Made by a program: the position numbers and the translations under genes. 64,000 nt of DNA, taken from the NCBI GenBank assembly GCA_026936325.1, contig JAPTHN010000001.1:77817380-77881379 (forward strand), given 5' to 3'. This document shows positions 33,004 to 44,168 of this stretch, piece after piece. Position 1 is the stretch's first letter. The number at the start of each line of letters is the position of its first letter. The notes beneath the pieces were generated by a model. That model saw only the letters and a list, made by a program, of their open reading frames with translations, was not told the DNA's origin and made no database searches. The DNA is from Platynereis dumerilii. Lineage: Eukaryota > Annelida > Polychaeta > Phyllodocida > Nereididae.

Positions 33004-34337
33004 TGCCCCTTTCACACCTACAAGGATGCATTCAAGGATCACCAAGGATGGCCCCGAATGAACGAAATTATTCATCCTGCTTCATCCGGCATTCAAATAA
33101 TTGCTACAATGTAACAATGCCTAATGTTACATTTTGAAGCAGGATACACTATGATATCAGTGAGGACTGAGCAAGGACCTACTATGGTCTTAAAGGACTG
33201 AACAAGGATACAGCAGGACTGAACAAGGATACAGCAGGACTGAACAAGGATGCAGCAGGACTGAACAAGGATACAGCAGGATTGAACAAGGACAATGCAG
33301 GATAAAACAAGGATACTGCAGGATTGAACAAGGATACTGCAGGATTGAACAAGGATAGTGCAAAACTGAGGTCTCTCAAGTTGTGTCGATGCCTGCAGAC
33401 ACTGTCTATGGCAATGACACCTAATTTGCCATTGATAAAATAAAAATTACAGGGATAGCATACAGATACATTCTTTAGTTCAGAGTGGAAAACAATGGAA
33501 AATTGAAAGGAAAAATAGCTTGTATTAAGGTATTTAAGAAAACCAATGAAATTCAAAGTTTAGTTGAATAGTTAAATTGCTGTAATATTTTTTTAGGATG
33601 ACAAAAAAGGAGGATACTGTATTTATTGCTCATATATGCAGAGAACTTCTCAAAACTTTTTACATAAACATAGCTATGAGTGGTACGCCAGGAAAAAAAT
33701 TTGAAGCCAGGCTGCTGCCAGGAGGTCAAAAGATCATTATTATCAAACAAGAAAAAGAATAAACTCAACTGTGACAATATTAAACTGGTATTCATGAAAA
33801 GGGGATATGGACTTGAAGCTTGGGTTTTAACTTTGTGCATTGTCCACATTCTTACCATCAGAGAGTGCACAAATTAGCTTGTTCATGTCCTCCTGCCAGT
33901 CAAGGATGTGCAAGGATGGCCAAGGATGAGCCAAGGATGAGTAAGGATGAGCCAAGGATAAGTAAGGATAGGTAAGGATGAACCAAGGATCCTCCAGGAT
34001 GCACCCTGGTGGCCACAGGGTCATCAGGGAAGTAACAAGGTGGAGCAGAATCCACTAAGGATAGCCCAGGATCCACCAAGGATAACCCAGGATTCACTAA
34101 GGACAATGTAGCCATTTTTCCATCCTGCTCATCCGGCAACAAAAATTAAACATGTTCAATTTTTTGTTGTGATCCGTGGTGGGGATGAAGGATGCTCCAG
34201 GATAATCAAGGATGGCCCAGGACCCAACAAGGATACAACAAGGATGTAACAAGGATGCAACAAGGATGTCAAGGATGAGTGATCCTTCTTCATCCGTGAG
34301 TATCCTTGGATGCATCCTTGAAGGTGTGAACACCACA
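33004..34337. mobile_element. Non-autonomous Harbinger-like element
   Basis: The inverted ends are TGCCCCTTTCACACCTACAA and, on the complement, TGTGGTGTTCACACCTTCAA, and the match continues through GGATGCATCCAAGGAT. TAA flanks both sides (33001-33003, 34338-34340), as PIF/Harbinger elements produce. The 1334 bp interior has no transposase and is filled with AAGGAT words, including a 21 bp array. It lies in the leader of the second LINE, so it inserted after that LINE copy arrived. Confidence 0.85.
33190..33360 (+). repeat. 21 bp array ACTGAACAAGGATACAGCAGG
   Basis: About eight imperfect units, the first four or five nearly identical and the later ones with a deletion or CTGCAGG variants. It lies inside the Harbinger-like element. 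Further AAGGATGAGCC and AAGGATAAGT words continue at 33900-34100 with shorter spacing. The complementary strand is open as a Ser/Leu/Phe-rich frame because the period is a multiple of three. Confidence 0.85.
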
Positions 34338-34400
34338 TAAGTTGAATTAAGATTGAAGTAAGTTGAAATAAGATTGAAGTTAAAATTGAATCGAGCTAGG

Positions 34401-34464
34401 ATTGAATTGAGTTAAAATTGAATTGAGTTAAAATTGAATTGAGTTAAAATTGAGTTGGGTTAAA
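34401..34464 (+). repeat. 16 bp tandem repeat in the LINE leader
   Basis: Four units of ATTGAATTGAGTTAAA, the last with two changes. Looser versions of the same word continue on the other side of the Harbinger-like insertion (32900-33000), which ties both flanks to one original leader. Confidence 0.85.
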
Positions 34465-34626
34465 AGGAGGGGTGATACCTGTATGAGAGGGCGATTTTTA
34501 GTGACAAGATGGCGGCAATAACAAACCACACAGCTAATACAACCGGAAGTACTAAAAGCCAACAGTTCCCTAACTAAAAACAGGCGAAAATTTGTTAAAA
34601 ACAATTGAATTGACTGGTTAGGAATA

Positions 34627-34824
34627 ATGATAGAACTACGAGAACTAAGACTATCAGAACATAAACAAGAGCTAGGAGAACACAAGTGTGAACTAGCAAA
34701 ACATGAGCATGAGCTAGCAAAACACAAGCATGAACTAGCAAAGCACAAGCGTGAACCGACTAAAAGTAAAAGCAAACAGAGTGAACTAACTAAAAGCAAG
34801 CAGCGTGTAACTAGGCAAGCGTAA
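34627..34824 (+). CDS. Short frame of heptad repeats, function unknown
   Basis: A 65-codon frame (ATG at 34627) reads as seven-residue repeats of the type ELAKHKH, five or so in a row, from a 21 bp DNA repeat (GAACTAGCAAAACACAAGCA and variants, ~34650-34760). A Ser/Lys-rich tail follows. If translated it would be a basic, alpha-helical, possibly coiled-coil peptide. It could equally be a non-coding minisatellite in the LINE leader, since 21 bp arrays also occur in both Harbinger-like elements. No promoter or splice context was seen. Confidence 0.25.
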   Translation: MIELRELRLSEHKQELGEHKCELAKHEHELAKHKHELAKHKREPTKSKSKQSELTKSKQRVTRQA

Positions 34825-36432
34825 AACATCAAGTGCATAAATGAACAAGCGATTTTGTCCACAAATAACTACAGTTCTACTGAGTATAGTTCGTCACCAA
34901 CGCACAGAACAATGTATATCGAAGGCATACGATACCAAGCGGTCTTCGTTTCTTCTCAATCCAAGCTTGTGTATTGGGAATCGAACTTTTGGCGCTCTTT
35001 TTCCGTCCGGGGATGGATGGCAAATGGCGACCGTCGAAGTTTTCTACGTCTGATCGGGCGTCTTTTTCTTGCAGATTCGTCCAACCAGCCGAGAATGTGA
35101 GGTGTTTAGGACGTCGATCGAACCCAGGTTTTGAGTAGATGCATCCGATGTGTAAAATAATGCCACCAGAACACAGTCACTTCACATTAAAAACTTCGAG
35201 TCAGAGACAAGCTAAAAACACGTCTTCACCCCTCCGTGCCGTAGACATTGTTGTGGTGCGCTTGCGCAAGCATATGTATGCATGACTCCGTTCATGACGC
35301 CGGCCAAATGCGACAGAGGGCGCGCCAAAACGATGGCGCCTCTGGCGGCCGTTCACAAAAACCGGAAAAAACGACGCAATATCAATCGAAAATTCTGATC
35401 TGCCTTAGCAATACAACTGCGTTGGCCTGTGTAGATCTAGTCTGGCTTACCGCTCTCTCCTTGCATGCCAGATTACGCATATTATCGCTAAGTGCGGCTT
35501 CCAGCTGTATGTCCTCCAGGAGAGTGAGATGGATCAAGAATGATCAGTGAGCCTGTCAGCTGAAGTACTGTGTATAGTTGGAAGAGCATGTAGTTGCAAT
35601 TATCGGCAAATAAACCTCCACCTTTACCTTTTACCAAATAACAATTTTTAATTTAATAGATGACAAAAGAATAATGAGTGATATTTCAACAGAATGTCTT
35701 GATGAATCACAAACAGGCTGTCTGACATTTGCTTTCATAGAATACACACCTTATGGGCTGATCCAAGAAGGCAATTTGAAATTTGAGCTTTACAATACCA
35801 TTTGACGTAGGGCACCAAACACATTATCTTGATGTTTTGATATTGTAGAAGGCCATTGTGTGCCACAAGGCTTTTTATGCAGTCACAACATATAGGGAAT
35901 CTTTTTTAAAGGATATATATGCCACAGTCTGACAGTAATTAATATCATCATTGATTCTAGATACTCCTTTCTTGCAATTGACATCTACACCACAAGATAA
36001 AGTTCTTTGCTTGCGACATTAGTGTGAACAATATCTACGATATATTGATAGAGGGGAAGACTGGCATGTGTTTGTACTCCTTTTTAACTAATTTGAAACT
36101 GCAATTTCATAATGCATCATGAAGAAAATTAGTATTGGTTGATTTTCGATATCAAACTGACACTAAGGTCAAAAAGGTCAAAACTTTGAAATCTGTGACA
36201 CACTGTGAACATCACCAAATTCACCATCTGTGATTTTTGGCCATCTTTTTAAACACAAAGGATCATGTCTATTTTGATCTGCCAATCTTTGGCTCTGGCA
36301 TCTGATCTTTTTCTCTTTTTTGTTAAAAAAGGCATTACTTGAAAATGTGTTTTAAACAAAAAAAGAAGAGATGTCTTATTTCATGTTGCCTGCCTTTTAA
36401 AATTTGTATCCTTTGCAATTGATTAACCGCAG
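34825..36432. other. Non-coding; CpG-rich stretch 35230-35400
   Basis: Starts with moderately GC-rich sequence. The part around 35268-35370 is dense in CpG (GCGCTTGCGCAAGC, GACGCCGGCC, GAGGGCGCGCC, GGCGCCTCTGG) and contains a hairpin between CAGAGGGCGC and GGCGCCTCTG. It could be a promoter, of a host gene or of the LINE that reads leftward from here, but no transcript can be inferred. From 35640 on the DNA is AT-rich and featureless. Confidence 0.4.
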
Positions 36433-36596
36433 TGTAAAATTTGAGTTTTGAGTCAGCTTAAATGATTGAGTCAGATGGTGGCACGAGTCGGTTTTCATGA
36501 CTTACAACAGCAAGCCATGTTAGCTCAAAGGATTTGTGCTTCCATCTCACTCAATATTTCAAGCTGACTAAAAATTCAAATTCCACAGGGTATAAG
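36433..36596. mobile_element. Palindromic MITE, copy 2
   Basis: Same arms as 11285-11489: TTGAGTTTTGAGTCAGCTTA on the left against the complement of AAGCTGACTAAAAATTCAA on the right, then ATTGAGT on both sides and AGCAAGCCATGTTAGC in the middle. It is shorter because the inner stem is reduced. Non-coding. Confidence 0.65.
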
Positions 36597-37413
36597 AGCT
36601 AGCAGTTGTAATTTTCCTCCCAGTTAATGCTTGAATAGCTCAATGCTGATGCAGATTTCAATTTATGTTCCCTAGCTGCTTCCAACAACTCAACATGATG
36701 CCTCACAAAAACATTTATCCTTTGCCAGATGCTCTTGTCATCACAAATCAAGAGAGATTTATTTGGAAGCCCACAAACAAGCTCATCTCACCCACCTCAT
36801 CCGAGATGTTTTGTCAATGAAACTTTCCTTTGATAGCCAAGTGACAAGCACCTCCCCCAGGATGAACCAAACACCACTATGTAAGAATTTGAGGTTGTAT
36901 TTAGATGAGCAATATTTGAAAATTCACTATGTGATACTTCTCTTCAAATTGAATGAATATTTACAAGATGTCCTGTACATTTATACTGCATAGAAATGAT
37001 ACTGATGCAGCATTTAGTTGTACAGCAATTACATACCCCAGACCTGAGATTTTGTATAGTTGCCTAACACAGCCAGCACTTGCGGGGATCTTCTTGTTCA
37101 GTAGAATCATGACTGAGAATATATAGCATAATTATGGTGAACTATATGATGAAAATGGTAAAATGTAGGATTTAGATGTGTGGTGAATATCGCAGGTAAT
37201 CCAAATATGCTTTTGAGAAATTATATACATATGATTACACAACTTAGGCCCGATATTTAATATCAGGGTCATAATGAGGTCTGCTATGCAACACTTCAAC
37301 TCTTCCTGGGGCATGTTGGAATTGCCCAAAGATGCGTACTGCAGCCGATAGATTTCCGAGCATTTCTCATTGGCCCTGACAATGTGGACATTTCAAAGGT
37401 GTTGTTCAAGTTA
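36597..37413. other. No gene seen
   Basis: AT-rich DNA with no supported feature. Confidence 0.4.
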
Positions 37414-38237
37414 TGCTTAGTTCTCACGAGAGTGGTTAAGTGACGGCGAAGCTGACCAGGTGCCAGGAAGTAAAGTTTCGCCAACTTTCGGCGTTTCAAG
37501 CCATTTTTGGACAATTATATAATCAATTAGAGGTTATACATCGTCGTTGATGGATCCTATTACGACGAGGCTCTCGTTTTCTACGCCGAATGGCTCGTAA
37601 TTACTGACGAGGCAAGCCCCAAAGAGGAAGAGACTTGTGTCGGCGAGTTGTGAGGAGCCTCGGTGCAGTTCCATTGCTTCAATGTTAAACTAGGTTCGCC
37701 CAAGGAGTCTCTTGCTTCGCCCTAGCATCCTCTTGCTTCGCCCTAGCATCCTCTTACTTCGCCCTAATCTTCAATTACGCCCAAGCAAATAGCTGTTACG
37801 GTGAGGCAAGTAGCTGTTTCGGCGTTTCAACAGCTTGTTTGCGACGGCGAGTTGTTCTCTTTTTTCGCCGAAGTTGTATTGACTCAATGATAAATAGCCT
37901 CGCCCAAGCACTCTCTAGCTTCGCCCAAGCTGCCTCTAATTTTGCCCAAGCTGTCTCTACCTTCGCCCAAGCATTTTGGGGGTCTTTCAGGTCTTTTGCA
38001 TCGTGACTTCTTGCTTCGTAAAGATTCAACAGGTTGAATCTTTCGTGAAGCAAGTTTTTGCTTCACCAAAAGGTCACGTGATTTCTAGGAACTTTTGGCG
38101 AGGAAGTTTAAGATGCGCCGTAGACGAAAATATCGTCGCCGAATTGTTGAATGTAGTTTTATAACCTCCCACTTTCCTGGAAAAGCAAGAAGCGCTCCGA
38201 CAAGAAAGCCCTGTTACGTCTCCGTGTGAACTAGGCA
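37414..38237. mobile_element. Second Harbinger-like non-autonomous element
   Basis: The inverted ends are TGCTTAGTTCTCACGAGAG and, on the complement, TGCCTAGTTCACACGGAGA. TTA flanks both sides (37411-37413, 38238-38240), the expected Harbinger target. The 824 bp interior has no transposase and carries two separate 21 bp arrays, TTCGCCCTAGCATCCTCTTG at ~37695-37765 and TTCGCCCAAGCTGTCTCTAC at ~37900-37975. It is more GC-rich than its surroundings. The TGC...TTCACAC style of terminus resembles the element at 33004. Confidence 0.75.
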
Positions 38238-38240
38238 TTA

Positions 38241-39702
38241 CTATTTTGGCTCATACGTATCGTAACTCTTCCTTTCTAAACACACCATTACACATGTTTT
38301 CTATTTAGAATAACAAAGGGTTAATAATCTAACGTAACATTGACCTACCAAGAATTCTTGATCTGCATTGACTATACTAAAATTGGCATAGTATTAGGAT
38401 AGATAATTGCTGTAGAGATCATGTATCGATCTCGAGCACTCAGTACTACCTACATATATTTGCCAACCGGCAGTCAGATTAAATGACAACACCTTTACAT
38501 AAAGCATTGTTTTTTGCAAACAGATTTACACAGTAATCTCTTGCATTTGATGTCTTCAAGGTCACTTGGAAGGTCAATATTCTGCACTTGTAAATATAAC
38601 CTTCAACTTGCCCTTTCTATTTCAGAAGGTCAAGTTATCTTGTTATCTGTCTATGTACGGCCTTGCAGTAGTTTCGTGCAAGAAGACGTCTTTTAGACCA
38701 GCCAATCTCCAGCTTGTTATGGAGTCTTCTTTATTGCTCTCAATTGCCATGCAATGTCAAAGCTAAAAGGACAATCTCCTAAAAATTCACCCAATTGGAG
38801 TAAAAAAAGGGAGTTATAATCTTGAATAATTGGACAATGTGAATGAGTTCAATGGGAAAGGTTGCATTGTTTTTCTCAAAAATCGTCCACAAGATGACAT
38901 AATACAAAAACAAATTACAGAAATACTTCTGTTGTAAAATAAATTATGAAGGAAGGAATCATTAATGTATTCATTATCTCTAACTAACTCCTGTTTTATG
39001 TGGTTCTGATGTCAACTTCATAATGAATTTATTCGTGGAACTAAATTTCACTGACCAAATAGACAGTGTTAAATAATAGTCAGCTGGTCTGTTTTCAATT
39101 TCATGTAGATATGATAAGTAACAATGTCTGGAATTGATGAGAAGCAACCTATCTTTTTAGAGCTTGTTGAATTATAAAGTGATTACTGAAGTCAGCAATC
39201 TATTCTTGGTATACATTGAATATCCAAGCTCAATCTCTGTAGTGCTATCTTTTCACTACACCTGCTGAGTACAGTTGTCCAGCTGAGGCAATTAGGCTGA
39301 TGTAGTTCTGCACTGAAGGACATCGGAGACCGCTCTGGCTCAGGAAGACGTCCACGAGACAACCACTAGGGACCAAAGAAACTTCATATTTCTCACATTG
39401 TGCAAATCTGCCTTTAACGTGACTTGGTGGATAAGGAGTCTGGAGAGAGTGCTTTGTGATGGGATTACCTCATAGAGGATCAGATCCAGCCAAAAAAAGA
39501 AAATATGTGTAGACAGACTGCCTCCGCTTCCTTCTCAGGCAACTTCTCATATAACGCACTGTCCCTTGCCATTGTGAACTCTGTTAAAAAATATCCAGAG
39601 TAATCAAGGATTTGGAGGCTCAGTGTCATGAGCTGTAATTACGCCATATATATACCTGTTATACTCTTTCTCTCCTGAAGTTCACGTATATGGTTGTTAT
39701 TG
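38241..39702. other. No gene seen
   Basis: AT-rich. The segment 39240-39480 is closer to balanced composition and has few stops on the plus strand, but no recognisable motif or splice pair. No RNA gene seen. Confidence 0.35.
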
Positions 39703-39704
39703 TA

Positions 39705-39910
39705 AAACGGGGTAAAGTTGGCAATCCGGGGGAAAGTCGGCAATCTATTGTAACCCACTTAGTCTCAGAAATGCCAATTTTCCTCTCTGATATAGGTGGC
39801 AAATGTACCGAAGAAACCTGTGTCAGTGACCAAAGTTGGCATTTCTTCCATTAAGTGGGTCAAAATATAGCCGGCCATATATCCCCCTGATTACCAACTT
39901 TACCTTGTTC
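39705..39910. mobile_element. Short TIR element with GGGGTAAAGTTGGC ends
   Basis: Left AAACGGGGTAAAGTTGGCAA and the complement of the right end, GAACAAGGTAAAGTTGGTAA, are inverted. TA flanks both sides. The motif AAAGTTGGCA or its complement recurs inside at ~39735 (as AAAGTCGGCA) and ~39832. The 206 bases are non-coding. The terminal style recalls the families at 7600, 45080 and 63724. Confidence 0.65.
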
Positions 39911-39912
39911 TA

Positions 39913-40890
39913 CGGTACGCTCTTTGACCTGATTATGCAGACTTTTCAAAGCTGGACCGACCTTAAGTGCAGAGTGTGCAAAAAATAGAAATGGGAGGAT
40001 GAATTAGGGTTGAATCTGATCTCTTAATCTTCAATTCAGGAAAATGGCAACCACTGAGGCCAAACCAGATGAGGCTGCATGAGGGCCAAAAAGTGGGACT
40101 CTGTTGCCTCAAATAACATCATTAGTAACAAGTTGAGAAAGCATCAAATAGGTGTTATTCATATCCCGAAATAAAAAAAAATCAAGAAAGCAAAACAAAA
40201 CCACAAGTTGAATGTGCCTGTTGATTAATGTGAAAGGGTGGATGAAAGTAATCAATGGATTTGTATTTTTGCAAACTGATATCTAATTGTGTCACTTGCC
40301 ATAAATCTATGAAACTTCTTGTTGGATACTTATTGCACGGTACTTGTGTCAAAACTTCAAGCCTGTTGTAGCGTTCTAAGTCTGATTATTTATGATGCGT
40401 CACCATTTTATCAAAGACTGCAATTGTTTCATCAAATAATAGTTGGAAATATATAGAAAAAAATATGTTTCTGAAGTTGTATCCAGTATATTCAGACACC
40501 ATTTTTTCAGTAATCTAAGAAAGAAGTTACAGAAGTAATTGTTCTTTTTTAACTCTCTGAATAATCGAGGGAGGACTGAACTTCCGCATCATTATTGTTT
40601 ATCATTTGACCATACAGAGCTCGGTAGCCTACAGCAGGTCTTAATGACATTTGTGTGTCTGGTGGGTATGTGTCTTCCAGAGAGTTCCCCATTTCTGAAA
40701 ATACCAAAAAGAGCCCGTGGCTGAGACGATTTATGCAGATTCTTCAATAAACTGCATATTTTCCTGTAAACTACAGGATGACTTGTTTTGGCAAAATTGG
40801 CAAAGTAGAACTGTCATCTTTCCTCAGTGCTGAACAAGATTTCACTTTGGAGTTGTTGTCGAACCAGAATTCAATTATGTTTGCCAGTCA
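39913..40890. other. No gene seen
   Basis: AT-rich. Short open frames near 40539 and 40778 carry no known motif. Confidence 0.4.
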
Positions 40891-41170
40891 AGAGACCGAC
40901 CATTTAATATCAAGGGGGGGGGAGGCTTGGAGTTTTCCAAAAAAAAGAAAAAAAAAAGAAGAAGATTTCTTGCTCAGTGTTGGTGAAATACTTTTTTTGT
41001 GCTGTCTTGAAATAAATCATTTCTGGTGAGGGTATAGAATTTTAAAGGAATATTTGGGAATGTCACGCAACCAAAATAAATAATTACCATCACTCTTACC
41101 GTGAAATAAATAATTTCCCATAGATGAGAACTCCAGCCTCCCCCCTTGATTATCTAATGGACGCCCCCTT
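40891..41170. mobile_element. MITE with poly-G inverted ends
   Basis: Left GACCGACCATTTAATATCAA, a G-run and GAGGCTTGGAGTT match the complement of AACTCCAGCCTCCCCCCTTG with ATTATCTAATGGACGCC at the right. An A-run follows the left end, as in the relative at 13161-13449. Non-coding. Its right end touches the tail of the SINE that follows. Confidence 0.6.
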
Positions 41171-41172
41171 AA

Positions 41173-41513
41173 GGATAGATAGATAAATAGACAGATAGAT
41201 AGATAGATATGGTAAGTGCAGCCCTCTAAGCCCCGTTCTGGGCGCTCACGAGTGTTGATTGATGAGATGGGAGAGAGAGCGGGAGTCCTCAATGTGTTAC
41301 ACATTTACCCCATTTGAGGGATCTTTCACTTGCCCAGCATAGACACTGATACAAGGGGCCTCCAATTTAACGTCTCATCAGAACGACATCCAGGTGGGAT
41401 TTTGCTCATGAAGGTCCACTGGAAATTTTGGGTTCCCAACTCGGGGTTCGAACCCATACAGGCAAAGACCTTCAGCAGAGCAGGTGGGAACCTTAACCAC
41501 TTGGCCACCAGTT
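41173..41513 (-). mobile_element. tRNA-derived SINE, full length
   Basis: On the minus strand the head begins near 41513 with GGTGGCCAAGTGGTTAAGG (A box, Ser/Leu tRNA-like) and has a perfect B box GGGTTCGAACCCC at 41455-41443. The body matches the truncated copy at 15299-15528, and the 3' tail is (ATCT)n at 41211-41173. Two copies with the same body and tail establish the family in this window. The head has a long variable-arm-like insert between the boxes, consistent with descent from a class II tRNA. Confidence 0.85.
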
Positions 41514-44168
41514 ATGTGGTAGATGTTGTAATTTGTTGTTGCAGAGGCTTATGATCACAGTATTATGTCAGTTAAGTAAGCCTAATTTTTCAAATTATGT
41601 GGTTGAACCAGATGCAGTTAAAAAGATGTGTGTTACATTGGTGATGTTGTTGAGGCTTTTACTGATGAATCAGATGCCGTTACTTTTGTTTCTGATGTTG
41701 TCGATGTTTCAAAAAATAGAGTTGTATACTTTCTGTACAAACTTTGCAGTATTGATCAGCAAACTGCTTTGAATTCTGTTGCTGTCCTGTTCTTCAAGTA
41801 CCAGAATAATTTTACATCACCCCACCACAGTATCCAGTTTCTTACTCATTTTATAAACCAGATCCTAGCCAGCTTCGCAATTTGCCCAATCAAACTCACA
41901 AGGATGTTGGAATCTCTCTGGAGTCAATCCAAGGCCACAGCCATCATTCAGACTTATTGCTCCTCTTTATTTTTCCTTTGGAAAACCCTCTGAATCTTGC
42001 TACATTGCTGTTACATGTGCTTTCTTTGTTATTTCTTTATCCAAGTCTCACCATGGCTTGTGTCTGTTCTTGTTTTCCATTTGTAAAAGGAAAGAATGAG
42101 GTTGAATGGCATCACGCAAGTTGGTAACATGGGACAGGATAATTATTGAAGTATTTTCAGTCAAATTTACTTCAATTTCTAATCTCATACTGCAAACATT
42201 TGCAAACAATATAAATGTCGAGTAAATGAGTATATTATTCATCTTTTGTCTATATTCACAGACTTTTGCCACACAAGTCGAGTGCATCCCAGATCGACTG
42301 CATAGACCAGGCCGCGTGGGATATATGATACGTGGTAGTGATGGCACTGCTCTTGTGAGTGGAATACAGTGTTTTTATCCCTCCAGAGTATTATGTCCCT
42401 TTAAAGGCAGAGTCTGAAGAGAACATTGTTAGGGCCAGACTAGGGATGTTTAACTTGTACACGTACTTGTCAACCTATTGGGTATAAAAAAAATAATTAA
42501 TTTTGAGAGCACATCCGGCCCCCATTATTCCCACAAAATAGAGCACTTGACTATTATATTCACTATCCAAATAAGGTCAGGAGTTTCTTTTATACATTTT
42601 GCTGAGGTGTTTCTACTTTTCATGCTGAAGAAATTGGTGGATTATGTCACACACAGAGCGTCCGATGTACAGAAAAACAGAATTTCCCATGCTAAACATA
42701 TTGACCAGGTTCTTCAAAAGGAGGTTTTCTTTGGAACTCCAAATTACTGGAGCAGTGGAGCATACTGTACGAGCAATACTGTTGCTACAGAATACAACAG
42801 AAGCACATTTGAAGGGAAACAGCCATCTGTCCTCTTTGACTTTGATCATTATATAGGTCAGCAGTGTGTGGCATTCTCATCTTAATGTAGGTTAAGTAGG
42901 GGTTAATCCCTGAACTTGGATCACTGATCTTATTCGATTGTTGGAGAGAATTTAACTTGGGTGATCAATTCATTTTGGTTGCTCAGTAAACTTTTAGTTG
43001 GTTTATAAGGAACCTGGTGCTGGCATCTGCCTTTATGTCCTGCGTTAAAATTGCACTTTTTCATGAGAGGCGTCTCATTGACAAATATAAGAAGTACAAA
43101 AAATGTGACAAAACAGTTGAACACCTCCCTGCCATTGAATGCGCTGGCGGCTGGGCTGACCCAAATATTCACAGTTCTCGTGTATCCTTTCTGGCCGGCC
43201 TGTAGGAATGCACAAACATATGCAGAACTTTTACTATAGCTTTTTAAGGTTAACAAACAAATCACTAAATCCATTGAGCCAATATGTAACTGGCGAATTG
43301 GTAGTGATAATGATATATTTTCCATAAATGTTTAGGGTTAAAGTTTTAAGGACTTCATTCTTAATTTTTAGTGACACCCAGTAAACCCTGGGCCCAACAG
43401 AACAATTTAAGGTTCTGAATGATGGTAGGCCGAACAGAGGCCCACGAAGGCTAAGCTTTAACAGCTGATTGAACGAACATGGTCACAATCAAGCTGGCCT
43501 TCACGACTACTGGTCTGACCCAGTTTCATCAAATTCATCTAAGCCTGGTATACTCGACCTCCGATGTGTGTTTCAGTTATAGTTCGGTGGCCAGTTTCAT
43601 TGACTGGTTCTCAACCAAGATCCTAGGGAAAGAACAACATAAATTCAATTTTGGTAATGTTGGCAGGAAGCACTTGCAGTAGCCCATTCTTTCACAAGAA
43701 AAAAATGAACAAACGTGTCATTTTGGTCACTGTGGCCCTTTAACTTCTTAAATTGGATTTCTTGGTCAATATTGTTATGTGCAAAAACCTAAATCACAAT
43801 TTTAGAATTTTAAGATGGAATGAATCTTAGTTGTTGACAAATTACCAAAAGAATGCAGTAAATCCAAAAACATATTGCGCCCAGTCAGAGAAAGACTGCA
43901 AAATTTTATGGCAAGATGGAAGATGCCGATACTTCTGCATGGTATGCAGCCTTCGCACTGAATGTTCCAGGAATGCAACTAAATGCCTCCTGAACGGTAA
44001 TTTGCTGTCTGGATGCATACAAATTGCAGTGCCTGGACCTTGAATACCTGTTACTTTTGTGTATATAACTTCTGAGATATCTCACATGCAATTGGGCATC
44101 TTTCAGTGTTTGCATGTCTGCCAGCTCACAATCGGAGGCTGGGATAGATGCAATGCTGCCCCGAGCTG
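41514..44168. other. Repeat-poor region, possible host gene territory
   Basis: No TIR element, LINE or SINE was found in these 2.6 kb, unlike the surroundings. Several short open frames are present (41628-41993, 42478-42885, 43831-44043), but none shows a known domain. One exon-like stretch with both splice signals is listed separately. A Cys-rich frame at 43880-44000 was noted but not supported. Confidence 0.35.
42262..42354 (+). CDS. Candidate internal exon, unknown protein
   Basis: A pyrimidine-rich tract ending in TTTTGTCTATATTCACAG precedes an open stretch of exactly 93 bases, followed by the strong donor GTGAGT. The frame in phase 0 reads TFATQVECIPDRLHRPGRVG, then YMIRGSDGTAL, 31 codons with no stop, and the exon is symmetric (0-0). 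CpG content is higher than in the flanks. I do not recognise the protein. Splice-like signals arise often by chance, and no partner exon could be fixed, so this is weak. Confidence 0.25.

Larger units (their letters stand above)
27075..34500 (-). mobile_element. Second LINE with PHD-finger ORF1 and EN/RT ORF2
   Basis: Minus-strand order is a repeat-rich leader, ORF1, an overlapping ORF2 (endonuclease then RT), a C-terminal CCHC-type segment and a short 3' region. The coding part spans 27152-32890. A Harbinger-like element (33004-34337) interrupts the leader, since the same ATTGAATTGAG-type sequence occurs on both sides of it. ORF1 has one in-frame stop and ORF2 one frame change. Features fit the Jockey/CR1/I group; the exact clade needs a tree. 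The 5' limit is not fixed. Confidence 0.88.

Noticed and set aside
33182-34338. Several minus-strand frames rich in LSLVDPG or ALSLFNPAVS repeats
   Set aside because: Translations of 21 bp and shorter AAGGAT arrays inside the Harbinger-like element.
41427-41513. tRNA gene on the minus strand
   Set aside because: It is the head of a SINE with a second body copy at 15299; the segment between the boxes does not fold as a tRNA.
42613-42849. Minus-strand frame ending YIGRSVCDIIHQFLQHE, reminiscent of a GIY-YIG nuclease
   Set aside because: Only a few residues fit; the rest of the fold and any Penelope-like context are missing.
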